From an uncultured Draconibacterium sp. (GTDB taxonomy: Bacteria; Bacteroidota; Bacteroidia; Bacteroidales; Prolixibacteraceae): a DNA stretch of 64,000 nucleotides. The DNA is taken from the NCBI RefSeq assembly GCF_963675585.1, contig NZ_OY776414.1:3203001-3267000 (forward strand). Direction: 5' to 3'. A program made the translations under genes and the position numbers. Below are positions 9,041 to 16,590 of this stretch, in pieces; the first letter of the stretch is position 1; every line of letters starts with the position of its first letter. Under the pieces are notes generated by a model. That model made no database searches and was not told where the DNA came from. It was given only the letters and a program-made list of their open reading frames with translations.

Positions 9041-9844
9041 TTATTTTTTCACATACTCATTTCCAAACGAATACACCAGACTAACATTCCACAAAAAATC
9101 TTTACTGGCTATTTCACTTTCTATTTTTTTATTGATCATGGCACCTAGCGAAAAAGGTGTTTTGTCGCTTTTCAATGAAAAACCGGAAGCAAAATAATAC
9201 CCTGTTTCCTGGTCCATTTTCAGAAAAAATACCTGGGGCGTAAATCCGGCTTCCACATGTTTGGTAATTCGCAGATTTGAAACACTTCCGCGCAACGAAA
9301 GGTAATGCGAGTTTGAAACCCCTTCGTCGAAACCATGTGCTGTAAGATAATAAGGTTTAATTGCAATTTTCTCAGTTAACTGAAAAGTGGGAGCAATTTC
9401 GGCAGCCAGATACCGCCTTGTTTCAATCGATTCAAACGACCGTCCATCTTTCTGGTATGAAATATCAGCAAATAGAAATGCCGGATGCGCCCCTATATCC
9501 ATTCTGAATTTTTGTGTTTCGTATAATTTATAACGCCACCAAAATACAAACGACCAGGGTTTAGCTTTCATCGAAAACCGCAATTGCGGATCAAAATGTA
9601 ATCTTTCTCCTCCCATCGAAAACTCAAAAACAAGCGCAGGTTTCCCGAGAGAAAAAGACGGGATCAATGAAATTCCGTTGTTTGTTGCCGAAATATTTCC
9701 ATCAAAAAACAACACTTTTGTACTTTCCTTTTCCTGCGCACCGGAGAAAAATGCCTGAACAAAAAAAATAAAAAGGATAAATACAGTTTTCAAACATTTG
9801 GTTTTTGGAATCAAGCCAATTACAAAACAATTTGTTTTAGTCAT
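9041..9844 (-). CDS. Predicted outer-membrane beta-barrel protein of unknown function
   Basis: 267 residues; I do not recognise the family. A basic N-terminus and a long hydrophobic segment ending FFSGAQ give a signal peptide of about 36 residues. The rest alternates polar and aromatic/hydrophobic residues in short strands (WSFVFWWRYKLY, YLSLRGSVSNLRI, DFLWNVSLVYSFG), as in small outer-membrane barrels. The start is an ATG at 9844. The neighbours (a propeller gene 229 bases away, and a divergent TPP-controlled receptor) do not suggest a shared role. Confidence 0.65.
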   Translation of the reverse strand: MTKTNCFVIGLIPKTKCLKTVFILFIFFVQAFFSGAQEKESTKVLFFDGNISATNNGISLIPSFSLGKPALVFEFSMGGERLHFDPQLRFSMKAKPWSFVFWWRYKLYETQKFRMDIGAHPAFLFADISYQKDGRSFESIETRRYLAAEIAPTFQLTEKIAIKPYYLTAHGFDEGVSNSHYLSLRGSVSNLRITKHVEAGFTPQVFFLKMDQETGYYFASGFSLKSDKTPFSLGAMINKKIESEIASKDFLWNVSLVYSFGNEYVKK

Positions 9845-10043
9845 AATATCAGTACTTTATAGCTCTTATTTAGTTTAATGGGTACAAATTAAGTTTAAAT
9901 TTTATCCTAATATTAACAAAAAACAAATGAATACTTACGATAATCAAACAATCATCAGATTATAACCAAAAATACCTGGTCGTACAGAATTCGTCAATCA
10001 ATAAAAACTAAAGATTAAGTTGTCCGATTTAATCCTCATCAAT

Positions 10044-10074
10044 TTTGTCAATTCAAAAAAGCCTTATACATTTG
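10044..10074 (+). promoter_or_regulatory. Bacteroidota-type housekeeping promoter of the riboswitch transcript
   Basis: TTTG at 10044-10047, a 19-base spacer, and TACATTTG at 10067-10074 match the TTTG-N19-TAnnTTTG consensus of the Bacteroidota primary sigma factor exactly. Transcription would start at about 10079-10083, only a few bases before the aptamer. Confidence 0.7.
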
Positions 10075-10084
10075 CTCCCGATAT

Positions 10085-10172
10085 TTACGCAATGGGGTGT
10101 CCCGACAAAGTCTGGACTGAGATTATACTCAAAGAACCTGATCCGGTTAGTACCGGCGGAGGGAGAGCGAAA
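10085..10172 (+). ncRNA. TPP (thiamine pyrophosphate) riboswitch aptamer
   Basis: The conserved thi-box elements occur in order: GGGGTG at 10094-10099, a P3 stem GTCC/GGAC (10099-10102 with 10114-10117), CTGAGA at 10117-10122, P2 closing by TGGG (10093-10096) with CTCA (10128-10131), ACCTGAT at 10136-10142, a P5 stem CCGG/CCGG (10143-10146 with 10153-10156), and GCGGAGGGA at 10156-10164. P1 is weak, so the ends are approximate. TPP binding normally represses the downstream gene. Here that gene is a TonB-dependent receptor whose start is about 45 bases further on. Confidence 0.93.
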
Positions 10173-10187
10173 GGATTTTCCTACCTC

Positions 10188-10209
10188 ATTGGTTAGTTTT
10201 ATAACCAAT
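10188..10209 (+). promoter_or_regulatory. Candidate expression platform hairpin of the TPP riboswitch
   Basis: A perfect 8-bp stem (10188-10195 with 10202-10209, 6-base loop) followed by a short T run lies between the aptamer and the ATG at 10219. It ends nine bases before the start codon, so it could act as a weak terminator or hide the ribosome entry site. Which of these applies cannot be decided by eye. Confidence 0.5.
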
Positions 10210-10218
10210 TTTCTAAAA

Positions 10219-12660
10219 ATGAAAAAATTTAATGTATTACTGCTGTTGCAATTAATGGCGGTTGTTGCTTTCGGGCAGATTAATTTAACCGGAGTTGTTA
10301 AAGGTGAAGGAGAACCACTGGCAGGAGCCAGCGTGGTTATCGACAAAACATTTTATGGTGTATCGGCTGCCGGCGATGGTAGTTTCGAATTTAAAAACCT
10401 AAAAAAAGGCGATTACAAATTAAAGGTGTCGTTTATCGGTTTCGAAACCAAAATTGTTGAGGTGAGTTTAAACTCCGACAAAGAGATTCTTGTGGAACTT
10501 CAGTCGGATGTTGTTCTTACCGATGAAGTGTTAGTGTCGGCAACACGTGCCAAAGACAAAACACCGATGGCATACACCAACATTTCGGGTGATGAAATTG
10601 CGCAACGTAATATGGGACAGGACATTCCCTATTTGTTGCAACTGTCGCCTTCGTTTGTTACAACCTCGGATGCAGGTGCCGGAGTTGGCTACACAAATTT
10701 CCGTATCCGTGGAACCGACCTCAACCGTATTAATGTGAGTGTAAACGGAATTCCGATCAATGATGCCGAATCGCATGGTACCTGGTTTGTTGATCAGCCG
10801 GACATGGCTTCGTCGTTAAAAAATGTTCAGATTCAACGAGGGGTTGGAACCTCAACCAACGGAGCGGCCGCATTTGGAGCCAGCATTAACCTGCAAACCA
10901 ACTCGCTGCACAAAGATGCTTACGGCGAGTTTAAAACCGCAGCCGGAACATTCAGCACCTTTAAAAACACATTGTCGGCAGGTACCGGTTTAATCAACGA
11001 TCACTTTACAGTGGATGTACGTCTGTCGAAAGTAACATCGGATGGTTATGTTGACCGTGCCAGTTCGGATTTGAAGTCGTTTTTTGTATCAGGTGCATAT
11101 TACGCAGGGAATACCGTACTAAAACTGAACGTATTTTCAGGATTTGAAGAAACGTATCAATCGTGGTACGGAGTTCCAACTGTTCGTTTAAACAACGATA
11201 CGGAAGGCATGCAACGTTATGCCGACCACTGGCTTATGACACAGGAAGAAGTGGATCATATGATGGCTTCCGACAACCGCACTTACAATTATTACACGTA
11301 TGCAAATCAGGTGGACCACTATCAGCAAGATCATTACCAATTGCATTTCTCGCACAAATTTAATTCGTATTTAAATTTAAATGCTTCGGCACATTATACC
11401 TACGGACGAGGATATTATGAGAACTACAAGGCCGATGAAGATTTGGGAGATTACCTGATTGATCCGATTGAAATTGGTGGCGAAACAATAGAAACCAGCG
11501 ACCTGATTAACCGCAAATGGCTGGATAACGATTTTTATGGAATTACCTACTCGTTGAATTATGCCAAAAATAAAAGCGACTTTACATTTGGAGGTGGCTA
11601 TAGTATTTACGATGGCAAGCACTTTGGAAATGTAATTTGGGCACAATACTTGGGCGAAGCGGATTACAATCACGAGTGGTACAGAAGTACAGGATTAAAA
11701 AAAGACTTTAATATTTATGCCAAGTATAATTTTGAAGTGGCCAACAGACTAAATCTTTTTGCCGACCTTCAATATCGTGGAATAAATTACGAAATAGAAG
11801 GAATTGATGATGATTTACGCGATGTTTCTCAAAAGCACGATTTTCATTTCTTTAATCCGAAACTGGGTATTTTTTACCAGGCAGCCGATAACCAGGAATT
11901 GTATTTGTCGTTTGCTGTTGCCAACCGCGAGCCAAACCGAACTGCTTATGTAGACTATCCTGCTGGCCAGGAACCACCGGTACACGAAACACTTCGCGAC
12001 TGGGAAATGGGCTATAATTTTGCGTCTTCGGTATTTTCGTTCAATGCCAATTATTACTACATGTCGTACAAAGACCAGTTGGTGTTAACCGGTCAAATTA
12101 ACGATGTTGGTGCACCAATAATGGTGAATGTGGACAAAAGTTACCGCACTGGAGTTGAATTACAGTTTGGCGTTCAAATTGCGAAAAACTTCCAGTGGAA
12201 CGGAAACACCACACTTAGTTTGAACAAGATTAAAAATTTTACTGAATACGTTGACAACTGGGATACCTGGGGACAGGAAGCGTATGACTTAGGTACAACA
12301 GACCTTGCTTTTTCGCCAAACGTAATTGCCAACAGCCAGTTTGTTTATTCTCCCGACGAGCATTTTAGTATTGCCTTAAGTTCGTCGTATGTTGGCAAAC
12401 AATACATTGACAATACCTCCAACAACGACCAGGTTCTGGATGCCTATTTTGTTACTAATTTAAAAGCGGATTACAGTTTTACCACAAAGTTATTCGAAGA
12501 AATTACGCTGCATTTTATGGCCAATAACCTGATCAACCATACCTACGAATCAAATGCCTGGGTGTATTCGTATATTCTGGGTGGCGAACGTTATAAAATG
12601 GATGGATACTATCCGCAAGCCGGCACACATTTTATGTTTGGAATGGATTTTAAATTCTAG
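10219..12660 (+). CDS. TonB-dependent receptor, predicted thiamine-compound importer under TPP control
   Basis: 813 residues from the ATG at 10219, which opens a clean signal peptide (MKKFNVLLLLQLMAVVAFGQ). A carboxypeptidase-like regulatory domain follows (VVKGEGEPLAGASVVIDK, residues about 22-105), then a plug (IPYLLQLSPSFVTTSDAGAG...NFRIRGTD, about 115-230) and a 22-strand-type barrel that ends in aromatic MFGMDFKF. No SusD partner is adjacent. The TPP riboswitch in its leader points to uptake of thiamine or a precursor across the outer membrane; such TPP-controlled receptors are known in Bacteroidota. No inner-membrane thiamine transporter or thi gene lies next to it. The longer in-frame start at 10045 lies inside the riboswitch leader and is rejected. 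Confidence 0.9.
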   Translation: MKKFNVLLLLQLMAVVAFGQINLTGVVKGEGEPLAGASVVIDKTFYGVSAAGDGSFEFKNLKKGDYKLKVSFIGFETKIVEVSLNSDKEILVELQSDVVLTDEVLVSATRAKDKTPMAYTNISGDEIAQRNMGQDIPYLLQLSPSFVTTSDAGAGVGYTNFRIRGTDLNRINVSVNGIPINDAESHGTWFVDQPDMASSLKNVQIQRGVGTSTNGAAAFGASINLQTNSLHKDAYGEFKTAAGTFSTFKNTLSAGTGLINDHFTVDVRLSKVTSDGYVDRASSDLKSFFVSGAYYAGNTVLKLNVFSGFEETYQSWYGVPTVRLNNDTEGMQRYADHWLMTQEEVDHMMASDNRTYNYYTYANQVDHYQQDHYQLHFSHKFNSYLNLNASAHYTYGRGYYENYKADEDLGDYLIDPIEIGGETIETSDLINRKWLDNDFYGITYSLNYAKNKSDFTFGGGYSIYDGKHFGNVIWAQYLGEADYNHEWYRSTGLKKDFNIYAKYNFEVANRLNLFADLQYRGINYEIEGIDDDLRDVSQKHDFHFFNPKLGIFYQAADNQELYLSFAVANREPNRTAYVDYPAGQEPPVHETLRDWEMGYNFASSVFSFNANYYYMSYKDQLVLTGQINDVGAPIMVNVDKSYRTGVELQFGVQIAKNFQWNGNTTLSLNKIKNFTEYVDNWDTWGQEAYDLGTTDLAFSPNVIANSQFVYSPDEHFSIALSSSYVGKQYIDNTSNNDQVLDAYFVTNLKADYSFTTKLFEEITLHFMANNLINHTYESNAWVYSYILGGERYKMDGYYPQAGTHFMFGMDFKF

Positions 12661-12690
12661 AAAAGCTACAAGTAATTAGCTACAAGTAAA

Positions 12691-12727
12691 AAATCCATCT
12701 TTGATAAATTCAAAGATGGATTTTTTT
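12691..12727 (+). terminator. Rho-independent terminator after the TPP-controlled receptor
   Basis: A 13-bp perfect stem (12691-12703 with 12711-12723, 7-base loop) runs into a T tract on the plus strand and is preceded by an A tract. It lies between convergent genes and can serve both strands. Confidence 0.88.
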
Positions 12728-12765
12728 AGATTAACCAGGTAACATAAAATCACCTGGTAAATCGT

Positions 12766-13896
12766 TTATTCAAGTATCACTTTCCCTTCAATTTCCACCA
12801 ACAAATCGGGGCGGCAAATATCAGCAATAATATACACCACCGGTAAATTTCCGAAGTGCGTTTTAAAAGTGGTTTTTATGGCAGCAAAATCTTTTCTGTT
12901 TTTTACATAAACACGTGCGTGCCCGTATTTTGCTCTTAACTTGTCTTGCGACATATTTTTTAACACCTCATCGGAATAAAGGCGTTTAATATTCTGAATT
13001 GTAATTTCGGTTTGAGCAACCGGATCGCCAACGCCAATTGTTCTTTCACCTGTTATCGAAGCCGTACCTGATATGAAGATCAGCTTTTTATCGTAAAGCT
13101 CGAAATACCGTGCACGTTCAAACTTTGGAGTTGTTTTTAGAACACACTCTTCCCCAACCAATACTTTTTTGCTGTAATGGTGGGCTGCTATCTGATCGGG
13201 ATTATCAACAGGTGCCGTTTTTACCACATCCGACTGAATGGCAAGAAATTCGATGAGTACTCCTCCCCGATTTGTGCCAATTCCGGTAGCAGCCGGATAA
13301 CCATCCTTTTCAAAATGATCTTTGTAATATTCAGAGCGAACATTGTTAAACTCCTGGTACTTTTGTTTATCGCCATCAAAGCCAATAATATCTTCCAGGT
13401 AATTCCACTGCCGAACAATCGATTTTATCGGGAAATTCACTTCCGAAAAAATAGTACTTAAAGTTGAGAAAGTCTTTTCAGCATCGTTACGATAGCCTTT
13501 TTTCTCATTCGATTGCACATTCCCGATTAATATCCGGGTAGTTTCCTTTTCGAACAGCATTGCTGAGTCGCCGCCTTTTTTTATGGTCTTCGAGCTCCAG
13601 ATTGACGGATTAAAAAGAAACGCTTCAACAATAATTTTGCATGACAACGGAGGCTGGGCAATTAAGCTTAGAATAATATCAGTTGGGAACTGAGATTCAA
13701 CCTGCGATTTTATTTTGGCATTCAAATCAGCGTAAGCCTCGTCTGATTCAGCATCAACAAAAAAATTTAACTTGAATATTTTTTTCCCTGAATTGATCTG
13801 TGTCAGCTGCGACAAACAACTCTGTATCTGGTCGTCAACAGTTCCACACCGGTGTTTGGGTTTTATATAAAGTCTGTCACCATTTAAAAAATACAT
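12766..13896 (-). CDS. FkbO/Hyg5-type chorismatase homologue (RidA-like fold)
   Basis: 376 residues. The C-terminal half carries motifs I associate with the FkbO/Hyg5/XanB2 chorismatase family: PAATGIGTNRGG (residues about 200-212), a FERARYFEL segment, then IFISGTASITGERTIGVGD followed by AQTEITIQN. These enzymes cleave chorismate to pyruvate plus a hydroxybenzoate or a dihydrodiol, and their fold is two RidA-like domains. The glutamate of the TEITIQN segment may match the catalytic glutamate, but this is from memory of the family. GGGAGG precedes the ATG as a good ribosome binding site. It is transcribed alone, with no menaquinone, pigment or polyketide genes nearby, so the product and pathway are open. 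A broader 'RidA/endoribonuclease L-PSP-like' label is the fallback. Confidence 0.75.
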   Translation of the reverse strand: MYFLNGDRLYIKPKHRCGTVDDQIQSCLSQLTQINSGKKIFKLNFFVDAESDEAYADLNAKIKSQVESQFPTDIILSLIAQPPLSCKIIVEAFLFNPSIWSSKTIKKGGDSAMLFEKETTRILIGNVQSNEKKGYRNDAEKTFSTLSTIFSEVNFPIKSIVRQWNYLEDIIGFDGDKQKYQEFNNVRSEYYKDHFEKDGYPAATGIGTNRGGVLIEFLAIQSDVVKTAPVDNPDQIAAHHYSKKVLVGEECVLKTTPKFERARYFELYDKKLIFISGTASITGERTIGVGDPVAQTEITIQNIKRLYSDEVLKNMSQDKLRAKYGHARVYVKNRKDFAAIKTTFKTHFGNLPVVYIIADICRPDLLVEIEGKVILE

Positions 13897-14021
13897 ATAC
13901 CTCCCTGTAAAAAAAGAATCACAAATATGGGTGTTTTTTACCTGAAAAAAATGTTACGGTCCAATTTTCTTTCCTTTAAAGGAAAAAGAAAACCTTGAAC
14001 AACATAAGCTGCCCCTTACAA

Positions 14022-14702
14022 TTAATAATCTCCTTCGGCTGTAGCACCATTTAAAACTGCTTCGGTTGATCCCACTCCCAAACGATCAGCGCCTTGTTCA
14101 AGAAATGCAACTGCAGTTTGCCAGTCACGAATTCCTCCTGACGGTTTCACCTGCATTTTATCGCCCACTGTTTTTATCATCACATCGATGTATTCAGGCT
14201 TGGCACCACCCGGTCCGAATCCGGTTGATGTTTTTACAAAATCGGCACCGGCTTCGTACGACAATTCGCAGGCTTTTGCAATTTGCTCCAGTGTTAAATG
14301 ACCACTTTCCTGAATCACTTTCACCAAAACATTGTTTTTATGAGCCACCTCAACAACTGCTTTAATATCGTTTACTACATACTCGTATTCGCCCGATAAA
14401 AAACGGCCAATGTTCATTACCATGTCAATTTCGTCAACACCATCGGCAATGGCTTGCTGTGCCTGAAATGCCTTAACCGCAGTTGTATCGGCTCCGTGCG
14501 GAAAACTTAGTACACACGACACCTTAACATCGCTGTCCTTTAACAAACTTACCGACGCAGCCACATCGCATGGTTTTACACACATACTAAACACTTTATT
14601 GGCCATACACATTTGCGCATTTTCCTTTAAATCGGCTAAAGTTTGATCGGGTTTTAATACCGCGTGGTCTATGGTTTTTGCTACTTGTTCTTTGGTATAC
14701 AT
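14022..14702 (-). CDS. deoC: Deoxyribose-phosphate aldolase
   Basis: 226 residues, typical for DeoC. It interconverts 2-deoxyribose 5-phosphate with glyceraldehyde 3-phosphate and acetaldehyde in deoxynucleoside breakdown. The Schiff-base lysine lies in GADFVKTSTGFGPGGA and the second catalytic lysine in KPSGGIRDW near residue 190; DEIDMVMNIG is also characteristic. The gene is the last in a tightly spaced minus-strand run after the DUF2007 gene, with only one base between them. The linkage with exonuclease VII suggests a shared DNA/nucleotide salvage theme, but the association may be accidental. Confidence 0.95.
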   Translation of the reverse strand: MYTKEQVAKTIDHAVLKPDQTLADLKENAQMCMANKVFSMCVKPCDVAASVSLLKDSDVKVSCVLSFPHGADTTAVKAFQAQQAIADGVDEIDMVMNIGRFLSGEYEYVVNDIKAVVEVAHKNNVLVKVIQESGHLTLEQIAKACELSYEAGADFVKTSTGFGPGGAKPEYIDVMIKTVGDKMQVKPSGGIRDWQTAVAFLEQGADRLGVGSTEAVLNGATAEGDY

Positions 14703-14703
14703 T

Positions 14704-14934
14704 TTATTCTTCTGTTAAAGCTTTAACAATCTGAATGGCTTTATCGTAATCTTCCTCGGTCACAAAAAGATCGATGGCAGATGGCACACCATCTCCATAA
14801 CCTGCAGCGAGTCCCTGCTTAAATCTGTCTTTTACCAAAGAGTTAATTCCTTCCAGTTCCAATTCTTGTTTTATTCGGGCTATAATTACATCACCTCCTG
14901 TAAACAATTTTATTAATCCATCATAATCTGTCAT
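14704..14934 (-). CDS. DUF2007 small protein (putative signal-transducing protein)
   Basis: 76 residues matching the DUF2007 pattern: a beta-alpha-beta fold with LFTGGDVIIARIKQELE, an internal GINSLVKD, and a C-terminal SAIDLFVTEEDYDKAIQIV. No catalytic residues are evident. It sits between xseB and deoC, 17 bases after the former and one base before the latter, so it is cotranscribed. The molecular function of the family is not established; a PII/ACT-like regulatory fold has been proposed for it. Confidence 0.8.
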   Translation of the reverse strand: MTDYDGLIKLFTGGDVIIARIKQELELEGINSLVKDRFKQGLAAGYGDGVPSAIDLFVTEEDYDKAIQIVKALTEE

Positions 14935-14951
14935 AGCTTATTGTTTTAGTG

Positions 14952-15152
14952 TTAATCTTCCATTTCCTTTAATATTTGTTCAACCTGCTCATTTGTTTTG
15001 GTCAATTTATCTTTGCAGGTTTTTAACAAAACAGAAACTCGTTTTACCTTTTCAGCTAACTCGTCCACGTCTAATTCTTCATTTTCAATTTTTTCAAGAA
15101 TAGCCTCAATTTCAGCCATTGCTTCGTTATATGAAACTTTTTTAGTTGCCAT
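14952..15152 (-). CDS. xseB: Exodeoxyribonuclease VII small subunit
   Basis: 66 residues, a usual length. The family pattern is clear: SYNEAMAEIEAILEKIENEELDVDELAEKVKRVS followed by a second helix with LLKTCKDKL (quoted in part). Several copies bind the XseA coiled coil to form the single-strand DNA exonuclease. The start codon overlaps the end of xseA by 11 bases, which indicates translational coupling and fixes the start. Confidence 0.95.
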   Translation of the reverse strand: MATKKVSYNEAMAEIEAILEKIENEELDVDELAEKVKRVSVLLKTCKDKLTKTNEQVEQILKEMED

Positions 15153-16587
15153 TATTCTGATTTTTTGATATTCTACTTCTTACACTTCCATCCGCAAATT
15201 GAGTTTCAATCACTTCATCCGGATTCAGATCTTTTGCCGATTTTACAATTTTTCCTTCCTTCAAAGTTAAGGTAAATCCGCGTTTTAGCACATTTTCAGG
15301 ATTCAATAATCGCACCGTATTTTCATTTATACGAAGACGTTCCTTTTCTTTAAAAACCGACTTTCGTGCTTCGCTTCCCAAAAGGTCTTTTAAATGAGTA
15401 AGTGCGGCCTGTTCTTTTAGTACCGCTTCACCAACCACACGTTTTACAATTCGTCTTTGGCGGTTGATATCATTTCGTGCTTCAACAAACCAAACCGACA
15501 GCGCCGAATGGAAATCGTGTTTTACATTATTTAATTCGTATTGTTTTTTAAACGAAAATTCACTCACATTTTGCTGCAGCTGATTTCCTCTTTTAGACAG
15601 TTGCTTTTGTTTTTCGCGGATATAATCCGTAACCGAATAGTTTATCCCATCTGCTATTCGCTCCAACTTATCCTTTTGATCATCAAGTGTTTCGCGCACC
15701 AACTGAAGCACATTGTGTTCCAGATCGAGTAGATGTTCGTAAAAACGTCCTGCTCCGTTTATAAAAAATTCGGCCACAGCCGTTGGTGTTTTTAATCGTG
15801 TGTGCGCCACCAAATCAATAATTGTATCGTCTTTTTCGTGTCCAATTCCGGTAATTACCGGCACGGGAAATTGGGTGATATTTAGTGCCAGATCGTAATT
15901 GTCAAAAATGCTTAGATCGGCAGTTGCTCCTCCTCCCCGGATAATTACAACCGCATCGAAAAAATCGTCGTACCGGAAGATCCGCTCAAGTGCATGAATT
16001 ATTGAAGGAACGGCTTCTGCTCCCTGCATGTATGCTTCAAACAATTTGGTGTAGAATTTTATGCCACGATCGTTTGATTCCAGTTGGGTTATAAAATCCT
16101 GATAACCTGCTGCAGTTGCCGACGAAATAACCGCAATTTTTTGTGGTACCAAAGGCAGTTCCAGCTCTTTGTTCATTTCGAAAACACCTTCGGTTTGCAG
16201 GCGATTAATAATCTCTTTTCGCTGCAATGCCATATCGCCAACCGTGTAAGTCGGATCAATGTCTTTTATGTTTAAACTTAAGCCATAAGCGGCATGGTAT
16301 TCTATGGAAACCTGCACCAGCACTTTAATTCCATCCGAGAACGGTTTGCCCGTAGTGGTTTCAAAATAAGGTTTTAACATGCGATAGGTGTACGACCAAA
16401 TTGTAGCTCTCGAACGGGCAACAATTGTATTTCCTTCTTTTTCGACGAGCTCAAGATAACAGTGTCCGCTTCTGTTTTCCTTCATCTCACTAATTTCGGC
16501 AACCACCCAAACCGTTGTTGGAAAAACCTCCAGCAAAGCATCTTTAATCGATTCGTTAAGTTGAGAAAGTGTATATTGCTTTACCAT
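15142..16587 (-). CDS. xseA: Exodeoxyribonuclease VII large subunit
   Basis: 481 residues. An N-terminal OB-fold for single-stranded DNA (VWVVAEISEMKENRSGHCYLEL, residues about 27-48) is followed by the catalytic domain with KIAVISSATAAGYQDF, VVIIRGGGATADLSIFDNYDLA and VITGIGHEKDDTIIDLVAHTRLKTPTAVAEF (in parts), then a long basic coiled coil (about 290-410) that carries XseB. The enzyme degrades single-stranded DNA into oligonucleotides in repair. It starts three bases after the stop of the upstream protease gene and overlaps xseB by 11 bases. Confidence 0.96.
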   Translation of the reverse strand: MVKQYTLSQLNESIKDALLEVFPTTVWVVAEISEMKENRSGHCYLELVEKEGNTIVARSRATIWSYTYRMLKPYFETTTGKPFSDGIKVLVQVSIEYHAAYGLSLNIKDIDPTYTVGDMALQRKEIINRLQTEGVFEMNKELELPLVPQKIAVISSATAAGYQDFITQLESNDRGIKFYTKLFEAYMQGAEAVPSIIHALERIFRYDDFFDAVVIIRGGGATADLSIFDNYDLALNITQFPVPVITGIGHEKDDTIIDLVAHTRLKTPTAVAEFFINGAGRFYEHLLDLEHNVLQLVRETLDDQKDKLERIADGINYSVTDYIREKQKQLSKRGNQLQQNVSEFSFKKQYELNNVKHDFHSALSVWFVEARNDINRQRRIVKRVVGEAVLKEQAALTHLKDLLGSEARKSVFKEKERLRINENTVRLLNPENVLKRGFTLTLKEGKIVKSAKDLNPDEVIETQFADGSVRSRISKNQNNGN

Positions 16588-16590
16588 TCT

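Larger units (their letters stand above)
9845..10218 (+). other. Leader region of the TPP-controlled receptor
   Basis: The 374-base divergent spacer contains the upstream region of the barrel gene on the left and, on the right, a consensus promoter (10044-10074), a TPP aptamer (about 10085-10172) and a small hairpin (10188-10209) just before the receptor start. A reading frame that runs through this leader in phase with the receptor is not a real N-terminal extension. Confidence 0.8.

Noticed and set aside
13960-14000. TTTCC/GGAAA palindrome after deoC as a terminator
   Set aside because: Short AT-rich stem with a bulge and no clear T run on the minus strand; too weak to call.
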